This document shows, in pieces, positions 7,484 through 13,624 of a DNA stretch of 14,204 bases. The DNA is from Bacillota bacterium (lineage in GTDB: Bacteria; Bacillota; Bacilli; Alicyclobacillales; SLC66), in assembly GCA_021846145.1 (NCBI GenBank), contig JAJZCJ010000056.1:1-14204 (forward strand). Reading direction: 5' to 3'. The notes below the pieces were generated by a model. That model made no database searches and was not told the origin of the DNA. It saw nothing but the letters and a program-made list of their open reading frames with translations. Positions within the stretch are counted from its first letter, which is position 1, and every line of letters begins with the position of its first letter. Position numbers and translations under genes: made by a program.

Positions 7484-9160
7484 ATGACATACATGGCGTT
7501 GTATCGCGAATGGAGACCGCAAACCTTTGCCGAGGTGGTCGGTCAAGCTCATATTGTTACTACGCTGATGAACGCGCTTAGACTAGATAAATTAGCACAT
7601 GCCTATCTTTTTTCAGGACCGCGTGGCACAGGGAAAACCACGTTGGCAAAAATACTGGCTAGGGCTGTTAATTGTGAGCACCCACAAGGCGTGGAGCCCT
7701 GTAATGTGTGTCCATCTTGCCTTGGTATACGGGAAGGCCGGGTCGTGGACGTAGTGGAAATGGACGCGGCTTCTAACCGTGGTATTGATGAAATTCGGGC
7801 ATTACTTGATCAGGTTCAGTACACACCTGCTGAGGTGAAGCGTAAGGTGTACATCATTGATGAAGTCCACATGCTCACTCCAGAAGCATTTAACGCCTTA
7901 TTAAAAACCATCGAAGAGCCCCCTTCCTATTGTTTGTTTATCCTAGCTACTACGGAGATTCACAAAGTGCCCGCGACCATTGCGTCTCGTTGTCAGCGTT
8001 TTGATTTTGGCCGTATTGCTAGCGAATTGATCGTGGAGCGACTTCGCGCAGTGGCGCACAATCTGGAACTTCGCGTGGAAGAGCCTGCGCTTTGGTATGT
8101 TGCCCGCGCGGCTGAAGGTGGGCTGAGAGATGCGTTGTCACTTTTTGACCAAACGCTCGCTTATGCAGATGGAGAAATTAGTGTGGAATCAGTGGCTGCA
8201 GTGGCGGGAGGGGTGCCAAGTGAGCAAATTGGCGTGTTGCTGCGCTATGTCTTGCAACGCGATCACGCTGCACTTTTAAAACATCTAAATGATTTGTGGC
8301 AAAAAGGGACTGACCCGTTAATGTTGTTAACGGATGTGCTGGCTTATAGTCGAGATGCCATCTTATTAAAAAAACAAGTGACAGTGGAAGAAACCAGGGA
8401 TCGGGAGAAATTTGACCCCACGTTTCGCGTGGTGGTTCAAAGCATGGAGAGCGACGCGTTATTGCAATTGATGGACACCTTGATCCAGTGGCAGACGGAG
8501 CTTCGATTTCAGACACAATCGCGATTATTTATCGAAGTAGGACTGCTGTCTATAGCGACTGTCACAGACAACAGTGAGCTTTCGCGTACAGACCTGACGC
8601 CTGTTGTGCAAGCATTGACAGAACGGGTGACAAAATTGGAAATGCAATTAGCCACATACGAACAAAGGCCTGTCCCAGAGGCGGACCGTACTGCGAAATC
8701 AAAACCAACTTTACCGATGAAGCAGGCTAAGACAGCAACTGCAAAACTAGTCAATGAAAAAGTCAGCGATGACGAGAGTAGACTACTTGCGAAAATTCAA
8801 AATGAATGGCAAGCTGTGCTTGAAGAGGTGAAGAAACACAGTGTCCAAACGCGAGCTTGGCTGTATGCTGGCACCCCGGAGGGTTTGCGTCAACGTCAGT
8901 TGATTGCTGTTTTTCAAGGCGAGTTACACGCAGAAACAGTAATGCGTTCTCCCCATTTGGAAACAATTGAGGGTGTACTTAAGGCGATGTTCCAAATCCC
9001 GATTAAGCTTCATGCGGTGCACGCAAAAGAGTGGGAGATCTTAAAGGCGGCTTCCCCCTCCTCTGAACAATCGCCGACGACGCAAGAACCTTGGGTTGAG
9101 CAAGTGATCAGTTGGTTTGGTGAGGATCGAATTGAATTCGTGGATGAAACGGAGAGATAA
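7484..9160 (+). CDS. dnaX: DNA polymerase III subunit gamma/tau (clamp loader)
   Basis: DnaX is the ATPase of the clamp loader, which places the sliding clamp on DNA. The product has 558 residues. The N-terminal AAA+ module has Walker A GPRGTGKT (45-52), a zinc knuckle at C64, C73, C76 and C79, Walker B VYIIDEVH (122-129), sensor 1 ATTE, the SRC arginine finger motif (168-170) and sensor 2 GGLRDAL (212-218). The collar domain runs to about residue 365, followed by a variable linker and a C-terminal tau region. ATG at 7484 gives MTYMALYREWRPQTF, the family N-terminus, with GGGAG 8 nt upstream inside the end of the kinase gene; GTG 7475 and ATG 7493 are less suitable. It is followed after 3 nt by ebfC, as in B. 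subtilis dnaX-yaaK-recR. Confidence 0.97.
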   Translation: MTYMALYREWRPQTFAEVVGQAHIVTTLMNALRLDKLAHAYLFSGPRGTGKTTLAKILARAVNCEHPQGVEPCNVCPSCLGIREGRVVDVVEMDAASNRGIDEIRALLDQVQYTPAEVKRKVYIIDEVHMLTPEAFNALLKTIEEPPSYCLFILATTEIHKVPATIASRCQRFDFGRIASELIVERLRAVAHNLELRVEEPALWYVARAAEGGLRDALSLFDQTLAYADGEISVESVAAVAGGVPSEQIGVLLRYVLQRDHAALLKHLNDLWQKGTDPLMLLTDVLAYSRDAILLKKQVTVEETRDREKFDPTFRVVVQSMESDALLQLMDTLIQWQTELRFQTQSRLFIEVGLLSIATVTDNSELSRTDLTPVVQALTERVTKLEMQLATYEQRPVPEADRTAKSKPTLPMKQAKTATAKLVNEKVSDDESRLLAKIQNEWQAVLEEVKKHSVQTRAWLYAGTPEGLRQRQLIAVFQGELHAETVMRSPHLETIEGVLKAMFQIPIKLHAVHAKEWEILKAASPSSEQSPTTQEPWVEQVISWFGEDRIEFVDETER

Positions 9161-9163
9161 CTG

Positions 9164-9475
9164 ATGAAAAATATGAATCAATTGATGAAACAAGCAAAAA
9201 AATTACAAGAAGACATGGCGCGCGCGCAAGAAGAATTGGAGACCATGACCGTGACTGGCACTGCGGGAGGCGGCGCGATTGAAATTGCAGTGAACGGTCA
9301 TCGCAAGGTGCAGCACATCAAGATCAATCCTGATGTGGTGAATTCTGAGGATGTTGAGATGTTGGAAGATTTGATGTTGACGGCGTTACGTGATGCGGAA
9401 GGTAAGGCAGAGGTTTTGGCGGAAAACCACATGGGCAAATACACCAAAGGGCTTAATATGCCTGGAATTTTTTGA
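9164..9475 (+). CDS. YbaB/EbfC-family nucleoid-associated protein
   Basis: The 103-residue protein matches the YbaB/EbfC (YaaK) family throughout. An N-terminal amphipathic helix (NQLMKQAKKLQEDMARAQEE) is followed by TVTGTAGGGAIEIAVNGH, the central KINPDVV strand and the C-terminal helix ending NMPGIF. Family members are small dimers that bind DNA and coat the nucleoid. The gene is almost always placed between dnaX and recR, as here. GGAG at 9151-9154 is 9 nt upstream of the ATG and lies in the dnaX 3' end. The stop codon shares one base with the recR start (TGATG), so translation of the two is probably coupled. Confidence 0.96.
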   Translation: MKNMNQLMKQAKKLQEDMARAQEELETMTVTGTAGGGAIEIAVNGHRKVQHIKINPDVVNSEDVEMLEDLMLTALRDAEGKAEVLAENHMGKYTKGLNMPGIF

Positions 9476-10077
9476 TGAGTGGGTTTCCAAAACCGATTGC
9501 GGATCTTCTGGAACAGTTTAACAGGTTGCCAGGTATTGGTCCAAAGACGGCTCAGAGGCTTGCCTTTCATGTCCTGTCGATGTCAGACAATGGGCTCCAA
9601 GAACTGATTCAGGCGCTCTATGACATCAAGGAGAAATTGACGGAGTGTCCCATTTGTTGTGCATGGACAGATGAGGTGCCGTGTGCGAACTGTGCTGATT
9701 TGGACAGAGATCACAGTACCATTTGCTTAGTTGGTGATACACGAGATGTCGTGTCACTGGAACGCATGCAAAGCTATCGAGGTGTCTACCATGTGCTAGG
9801 TGGTGTCATTTCTCCCATCGATGGTATTGGGCCTGATCAATTACACATGCGCGAATTGTTGCAGCGTTTAGCCGACGAACAAGTGAAAGAATTGATTATT
9901 GCTACCGATTCTACGATGGAGGGAGAGGCTACTGCACACTACGTGGCAAAATTGGTTCACCACTTCGAATTGCTGACAGTGACGCGACTCGGACATGGCT
10001 TGCCTGTTGGTGGGGATTTAGAATATGCTGACGAAATGACACTTGCCAGAGCTTTTGAATATCGGCGTCCGATTTAA
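9475..10077 (+). CDS. recR: recombination mediator protein RecR
   Basis: RecR works with RecO (and RecF) to load RecA on gapped DNA. The 200-residue protein has the helix-hairpin-helix LPGIGPKTAQRLAFHVL near 18-34, and a four-cysteine zinc finger at C58, C61, C70 and C73. The Toprim domain spans about 82-175, with GDTRDVVSLE and the conserved ISPIDGIGP loop. Length is normal. The ATG overlaps the ebfC TGA by one base; the upstream in-frame TTG at 9472 is not needed. The ribosome binding site is poor (GGA, about 8 nt upstream), which fits coupling to ebfC. The last codons form the left arm of a terminator hairpin. Confidence 0.97.
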   Translation: MSGFPKPIADLLEQFNRLPGIGPKTAQRLAFHVLSMSDNGLQELIQALYDIKEKLTECPICCAWTDEVPCANCADLDRDHSTICLVGDTRDVVSLERMQSYRGVYHVLGGVISPIDGIGPDQLHMRELLQRLADEQVKELIIATDSTMEGEATAHYVAKLVHHFELLTVTRLGHGLPVGGDLEYADEMTLARAFEYRRPI

Positions 10078-10091
10078 GACGCCGATTTTTT
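10061..10091 (+). terminator. Rho-independent terminator overlapping the recR 3' end
   Basis: ATCGGCGTC (10061-10069) pairs with GACGCCGAT (10078-10086) over 9 bp, with an 8-nt loop, followed by a six-T run (10086-10091). The left arm codes for the last residues of RecR and the TAA stop is in the loop. Confidence 0.88.
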
Positions 10092-10101
10092 GTGCGCTCT
10101 T

Positions 10102-10133
10102 TTGTCATAATGCAGGTTCCCCATGACTATACT
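10102..10133 (+). promoter_or_regulatory. weak promoter candidate for yaaL-bofA
   Basis: TTGTCA (10102-10107) and TATACT (10128-10133) are each one mismatch from sigma-A consensus, but the 20-bp spacer is too long for a good promoter. Because a terminator lies just upstream, yaaL and bofA need their own promoter, and this is the best candidate seen. No convincing sporulation-sigma site was found here. Confidence 0.3.
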
Positions 10134-10172
10134 CTACTAATTTAGTGTGGTGATGAAAGTAGAGGGTGAGTG

Positions 10173-10442
10173 ATGGGGGACAGGCTGAACGCATATAGGA
10201 GACGCCAGCTTGAAAAAGAAGAACTTGAAAATGTGCAGTTTCTTCATGACCTCGATGACGCCTATGAAGCATGGCAACTGGCCTTGCATCATTTTAATCA
10301 GGCGCTAGATTCAGAATCTGTCGATGATGCCATTTACCTGCTGATCGCTGCAGAAAAACGTTATGAAGGGTTGCTGCGCATCGCTCGTCGCAGGCATCTA
10401 GCGGTAGCGTTTAATGGTGCAATCAAGACAGCCTCACTGTGA
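10173..10442 (+). CDS. YaaL-like DUF2508 family protein
   Basis: The 89-residue protein is highly charged and predicted helical, with no membrane segment. It resembles the YaaL/DUF2508 family by its core (FLHDLDDAYEAWQLALHHFNQAL) and by its position between recR and bofA, exactly where yaaL lies in B. subtilis. Function is unknown in the family. ATG at 10173 is chosen over the adjacent GTG at 10170 because GAGG (10162-10165) is 7 nt upstream. The gene follows the recR terminator and probably starts a two-gene unit with bofA, 31 nt downstream. Confidence 0.8.
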   Translation: MGDRLNAYRRRQLEKEELENVQFLHDLDDAYEAWQLALHHFNQALDSESVDDAIYLLIAAEKRYEGLLRIARRRHLAVAFNGAIKTASL

Positions 10443-10473
10443 CCATGAGAGGGACAGGGAATGGAGATGAGCG

Positions 10474-10656
10474 GTGATGCTACGCGGAATGCTGCGCAAC
10501 TTGTTGATTGGTGGAAGTGTCTTATTGTTGACTGATTATTTAGGAAAAACTGCCGGTCTGCATATCCCCGTCAATGGAGGTACCTTAGGGGTGACTGCTG
10601 TATTAGGATGGCCAGGTGTAGTGGCACTTGCGGCTATTCAAAAGTGGGTGCTCTAA
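10474..10656 (+). CDS. bofA: BofA-family pro-sigma-K processing inhibitor (short form)
   Basis: BofA sits in the outer forespore membrane and holds the SpoIVFB protease inactive until pro-sigma-K must be cut. The core GLHIPVNGGTLGVTAVLGWPGV is the family signature. His30, Asn34 and Thr37 have the same spacing as His57, Asn61 and Thr64 of B. subtilis BofA, as recalled. The product has only 60 residues against 87 in B. subtilis: a hydrophobic segment (about 10-20) and the C-terminal hydrophobic stretch remain, while an extra N-terminal membrane segment is missing. By that alignment Asn48 corresponds to Asp21. An in-frame TGA at 10468-10470 rules out a longer N-terminus. GGAG at 10463-10466 serves the GTG at 10474; ATG at 10477 is the alternative. 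Its TAA overlaps the stop of the convergent flippase gene. Confidence 0.82.
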   Translation: MMLRGMLRNLLIGGSVLLLTDYLGKTAGLHIPVNGGTLGVTAVLGWPGVVALAAIQKWVL

Positions 10657-12290
10657 GTGTGGCTGCGGTGAACCAAGAGTTTGCCGACAAGGGGCATACG
10701 AGATAACTCGTCTCCTGACACGGCTTTTAGGCGCAAGGCAAAAAATAAATAAATAGGGGCTCCGACGAACAGTCCGATCAATACTTCAAGGAGCGACATG
10801 ATGCGCATAGCGGCAATCTGCGGTTGCCATGCTTGCAGCACTTGAATTCCTCGTAACAACAGTAAAAACCACGCGCCAACTATGATGGAAGCCGCGAGTG
10901 GACGCCAGGCTGTGCTGGGGAAGTTAATGTGTAACCCAGAGAAGCGACGAACACTTCTCATGTTGAGCCATGAAGAGATCAGGTAGCCGATGGTACTGGC
11001 AATGGCTGCACCGTTAATTCCTAACTTTGGAATCAGCATAATATTTAAGCCGAGTTTAATGACGAGCCCAATACCCATGTAGGTCACGGGACGGTAAAAT
11101 CGGTCATAGCCTTGCAGTATATACGTGGACACTAATTCAAGTGCACTAAAAATACTCATAATTCCAGCAATCGCAATGGCGTCTGTACCTGCATCGCTTG
11201 AAAACAAAGTAATATTTATTGGTTTGGCTAATATGCATAGCGTGATGGCGGCAGGGAACGTGATGAAGGTCATCATTTTCAATGCCGTTTGTAATCGCAA
11301 TTTAGTCATGTTTTTGTTGCCTATCGCGCGTGATTCTGTCAGCGCAGGCATGATGGAAGCGCCAATGGCATTGGCAAACGAGAGTGGAAGTTGCATGAGA
11401 ATCAGGGCTTCACCTGTATAAATACCATAATCAATGATGGCCTGAACCATGGAAGCGCCGTTTGCCACCATCAGTCGAGGGATGGTAAATGCGTCAATAG
11501 CCTGGGATAAGGGCAGTACGAGTGTTCCTGAAGCAATGGGTAAGGCATAAACAAACAAATTTTTCAGTACATCCGCGGATCGCAATTGTACTGATGGCGA
11601 GAACCTAGACTTGCGGGCAGATTCTCTGCGCAATTTGCGAACGGCGCTTCGCAGCAGTACAAAAGCGCCAATTACGCCGACGGTCGCGCCAAAAGTTGCG
11701 ATCGCGGCCTTCGTAGAAGGGTTGTAGCCAATATAGGTAGCGACCAAGGTGCCGACAAGAATAAAAGCGACGCGGCCAATTTGATCGACTACTTGAGAAG
11801 CGCCGGAAGCTTCTAGGCGCAGGTACCCTTGAAGATATCCCCTTTCAATGCTGATAAAGGGTAGCAGCAACAGTGCGGGAGCTAATGCGTGAATCGCGGG
11901 CAACGCAGCCGCTTCTAGAGACTCGGAGTGTTGGGGTAAAGATATCTTCAAATACATGGAAGCGCCAAACCACATGAGCAAGAAAGCGATAATTCCAAAG
12001 ATGAGCATGAAACGGCCAATGATGCGAAAGGTGGCGTATGCTTCTTTGTGCTTGCCCGCGGCGGAGAGTTGACTGATGGTCTTGGAAAGTGCGAGCGGGA
12101 ACCCAATAGTTGATAGGGTAAGCATAATCGTATATAAAGGATAAGCGATGCGGTAAATTCCGTAGGCATATCCACCGATAATGTTTTGTAGGGGCACGAC
12201 GATGAGCAGGCCGAGCAGTTTAGCAATAAACACGGAGGCCACCATGATGGAAGCGCCGCGGCCGAATTTACCTGTTTCATCCTCGCGCAT
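10653..12290 (-). CDS. SpoVB/MurJ-type polysaccharide (lipid-linked) flippase, MOP superfamily
   Basis: The 545-residue protein is an integral membrane protein with about 14 hydrophobic segments. It belongs to the polysaccharide-transport branch of the MOP exporters, which flip lipid-linked sugars such as lipid II across the membrane. Landmarks are the first helix ASIMVASVFIAKLLGLL, the loop GGYAYGIYRIAYPLY, ISIERGYLQGYLRLEASGAS, a basic cytoplasmic loop (RKLRRESARKSR) mid-protein, and the second half beginning LFVYALPIASGTLVLPL. B. subtilis has several such proteins (SpoVB, YabM, MurJ/YtgP); a sporulation peptidoglycan role is plausible given the neighbours, but the paralogue cannot be decided by eye. 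ATG at 12290 has GGAGAG about 6 nt upstream. No terminator is visible before bofA, which it meets tail to tail with 4 bp overlap. Confidence 0.88.
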   Translation of the reverse strand: MREDETGKFGRGASIMVASVFIAKLLGLLIVVPLQNIIGGYAYGIYRIAYPLYTIMLTLSTIGFPLALSKTISQLSAAGKHKEAYATFRIIGRFMLIFGIIAFLLMWFGASMYLKISLPQHSESLEAAALPAIHALAPALLLLPFISIERGYLQGYLRLEASGASQVVDQIGRVAFILVGTLVATYIGYNPSTKAAIATFGATVGVIGAFVLLRSAVRKLRRESARKSRFSPSVQLRSADVLKNLFVYALPIASGTLVLPLSQAIDAFTIPRLMVANGASMVQAIIDYGIYTGEALILMQLPLSFANAIGASIMPALTESRAIGNKNMTKLRLQTALKMMTFITFPAAITLCILAKPINITLFSSDAGTDAIAIAGIMSIFSALELVSTYILQGYDRFYRPVTYMGIGLVIKLGLNIMLIPKLGINGAAIASTIGYLISSWLNMRSVRRFSGLHINFPSTAWRPLAASIIVGAWFLLLLRGIQVLQAWQPQIAAMRIMSLLEVLIGLFVGAPIYLFFALRLKAVSGDELSRMPLVGKLLVHRSHT

Positions 12291-12321
12291 GCGATTCTCT
12301 CCTTATTACAATTCTTCGCGT

Positions 12322-12330
12322 AGTATAGCA
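12322..12330 (-). promoter_or_regulatory. extended -10 promoter candidate of the flippase gene
   Basis: Read on the minus strand, TGCTATACT is an extended -10 (TG-N-TATACT, one mismatch). It lies 32 nt upstream of the flippase ATG. No good -35 is seen 16-18 bp upstream, as is common for extended -10 promoters. Confidence 0.4.
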
Positions 12331-12407
12331 TAGACACAATGAAAGAAGGAATGCTGGACATTTCGTGACATTTGCGTTAAATTTAAATAACAGATTTTTT
12401 AAACGAA

Positions 12408-12416
12408 TGTTAAAAT
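12408..12416 (+). promoter_or_regulatory. extended -10 promoter candidate of the DUF1641 gene
   Basis: TGTTAAAAT matches TG-N-TATAAT with one mismatch, 43 nt upstream of the chosen ATG and in a strongly AT-rich stretch. No clear -35 was found. It is divergent from the flippase promoter, with about 80 bp between. Confidence 0.35.
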
Positions 12417-12459
12417 GCATAGCTTTTTACCTTTATTTTTAAGGAGGAGAGAGGGAGAA

Positions 12460-13200
12460 ATGGTGGAAACGCAGACTGTTGATCAAAATATTGATGTGTT
12501 GTTGGGCATGCTGAACAATCCGGAAATTCAAACCGCAACCATTACCGTACTAAGCAAAATGCCTACCATGGCAAAAATGGTTAATGTACTTGAAATGGGC
12601 ATGGATTTAGTGGGGCCGATGGCTACTGATCCTGAACTTCTTGATAACGCTTTCAAAAGTGTGAAAGCTCTTGCGAAGCCGGGAATGGCAGGTGCATTAT
12701 TGTCGTTGGCTGATAAGTTACCCACCCTAGTCAAACTGACGAATGCACTGGAACTTGGTGTGGATTTAATCGAACCGATGATTAAGGACGACGAATTGAT
12801 CCATCAGGCATTGTCTACTGCAAAAGATCTGGCGCAGCCGTTTAGTGCGGAGAAACTTTCTGCAGCACTTTCCTTGCTTGATAAATTGCCGATGTTAGTC
12901 AAGCTAACTAACCTTCTGGAAATGGGTGTCGATCTGGTCGAACCGATGGTGACTGATGCAGAATTACTCCCACTCTTTATGAAAACTGTCGTGGATGCGA
13001 CGTCGCCGGTTGGTCAACTGGTTACTGATAATTTGGCGATGTTCAAAGAAGCTAAGGCCAAGGCGGATCAAGACACCACTAATTATGGTGTTTTTGGACT
13101 TATGCGTTTCTTGAAAGATCCCACTGTTCAACAATCCCTGCGGATTGCTGCGGCTTACTTGGCTGCGCGTTCAGAACATGCAGCAAAAAACAGTAAATAA
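12460..13200 (+). CDS. DUF1641 family protein with three internal repeats
   Basis: The 246-residue protein has no signal peptide or membrane segment and is predicted to be mostly amphipathic helix. The C-terminal part (GLMRFLKDPTVQQSLRIAAA) matches the DUF1641 consensus as I recall it; B. subtilis YrhD, next to a formate dehydrogenase gene, is one member, and others are recalled beside sulfide:quinone oxidoreductases. No redox gene adjoins this one. Three copies of a motif of about 31 residues (K-hydrophobic-P ... LE-G-DL--PM-D-EL) make up residues 31-170, spaced 53-56 residues apart. ATG at 12460 is chosen although an in-frame ATG exists at 12415, because AAGGAGG (12441-12447) lies between them, 12 nt from the later ATG. 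Function is unknown; a structural or scaffold-like role is only a guess. A strong terminator follows. Confidence 0.78.
   Translation: MVETQTVDQNIDVLLGMLNNPEIQTATITVLSKMPTMAKMVNVLEMGMDLVGPMATDPELLDNAFKSVKALAKPGMAGALLSLADKLPTLVKLTNALELGVDLIEPMIKDDELIHQALSTAKDLAQPFSAEKLSAALSLLDKLPMLVKLTNLLEMGVDLVEPMVTDAELLPLFMKTVVDATSPVGQLVTDNLAMFKEAKAKADQDTTNYGVFGLMRFLKDPTVQQSLRIAAAYLAARSEHAAKNSK
12550..12969 (+). repeat. three diverged protein-level repeats inside the DUF1641 gene
   Basis: Units lie at 12550-12642, 12706-12801 and 12874-12969. They read roughly KMPTMAKMVNVLEMGMDL, KLPTLVKLTNALELGVDL and KLPMLVKLTNLLEMGVDL, each followed by a PM-x-x-D-x-EL segment. Units 2 and 3 are closest to each other. Confidence 0.85.
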
Positions 13201-13250
13201 TGATTCTCCTGTTTTTCCACCTAGTACTCTTTAAATGCAAAATTAGCGTG

Positions 13251-13277
13251 AAACCACCGTCTTGGTGGTTTCTTTTT
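13251..13277 (+). terminator. Rho-independent terminator after the DUF1641 gene
   Basis: AAACCACC (13251-13258) pairs perfectly with GGTGGTTT (13264-13271) around a 5-nt loop, followed by CTTTTT (13272-13277). It lies 50 nt after the stop codon. The upstream A's and downstream T's would also support some termination from the other strand. Confidence 0.88.
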
Positions 13278-13318
13278 GCTGCACGGGACAATTGCCTACC
13301 ACATAGACTATGCAATAG

Positions 13319-13348
13319 GTTTAAGATCTTGGTGAACGAGTCATACTA
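13319..13348 (+). promoter_or_regulatory. candidate forespore (sigma-F/sigma-G) promoter of gin
   Basis: GTTTA (13319-13323) fits the sigma-F -35 (GYWTA), and CATACTA (13342-13348) fits the sigma-G -10 (CATNNTA) as I recall these consensuses. The spacer to CATACTA is 18 bp, the normal sigma-G distance; read as a sigma-F -10 starting at 13339 it is 15 bp, the normal sigma-F distance. csfB is known to be transcribed by these sigma factors in B. subtilis. Confidence 0.5.
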
Positions 13349-13400
13349 AATGATAGCTTGAACAAGATTCGTAAGGACAGAAAGAAGGGGTAGACTCTTC

Positions 13401-13607
13401 ATGGAACCTGAGATATTCAAAGAATGTGTGATTTGTGGTTGCATTGTAGTTCGAAGCCAGGGCATTCACTTGCTCCATCATTTTATTTGCAATGATTGTG
13501 AACGTGAAATTGTCAGAACAGACGTGGAAGATGATCAATACCGCTATTTTGTCAAGCGTTTGCATACACTTTTGTTAGATTTTAGTATTGAGCAGGTCGC
13601 TCCTTAG
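13401..13607 (+). CDS. csfB: anti-sigma-G factor Gin (CsfB)
   Basis: Gin is a small zinc-binding protein that blocks sigma-G, and in B. subtilis also sigma-E, until the correct sporulation stage. The 68-residue product has the CVIC (9-12) and CNDC (30-33) pairs that bind zinc, the intervening GIHLLHHFIC, then CEREIV, and YRYFVKRLHTLLL near the C-terminus. This closely parallels the recalled B. subtilis protein. AAGGGG (13385-13390) is 10 nt upstream of the ATG. The gene stands alone between a terminator and the decarboxylase gene, with a forespore-type promoter candidate upstream. In B. subtilis csfB also lies a short way after bofA and before yaaO, so this is conserved order. Confidence 0.92.
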   Translation: MEPEIFKECVICGCIVVRSQGIHLLHHFICNDCEREIVRTDVEDDQYRYFVKRLHTLLLDFSIEQVAP

Positions 13608-13612
13608 TACGC

Positions 13613-13618
13613 TATACT
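13613..13618 (+). promoter_or_regulatory. -10 element placed for leaderless transcription of the decarboxylase gene
   Basis: TATACT lies 6 nt before the ATG at 13625, so transcription would start at or next to the start codon. A weak TTGAGC at 13588-13593 is 19 bp upstream. No Shine-Dalgarno sequence is present between the element and the ATG. Confidence 0.35.
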
Positions 13619-13624
13619 GAGCGT

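Noticed and set aside
10444..10476. Tiny reading frame (10 codons) just before bofA
   Set aside because: It consists largely of the bofA ribosome-binding region and its ATG lacks a binding site; translation is possible but unsupported.
11948..12361. Minus-strand frame of 137 codons overlapping the flippase start
   Set aside because: It is a shifted frame of the flippase N-terminal region; the flippase frame has the family match and the ribosome binding site.
12371..12416. AT-rich partial palindromes before the DUF1641 gene as an operator
   Set aside because: The symmetry is imperfect on inspection and is expected by chance in such AT-rich sequence.
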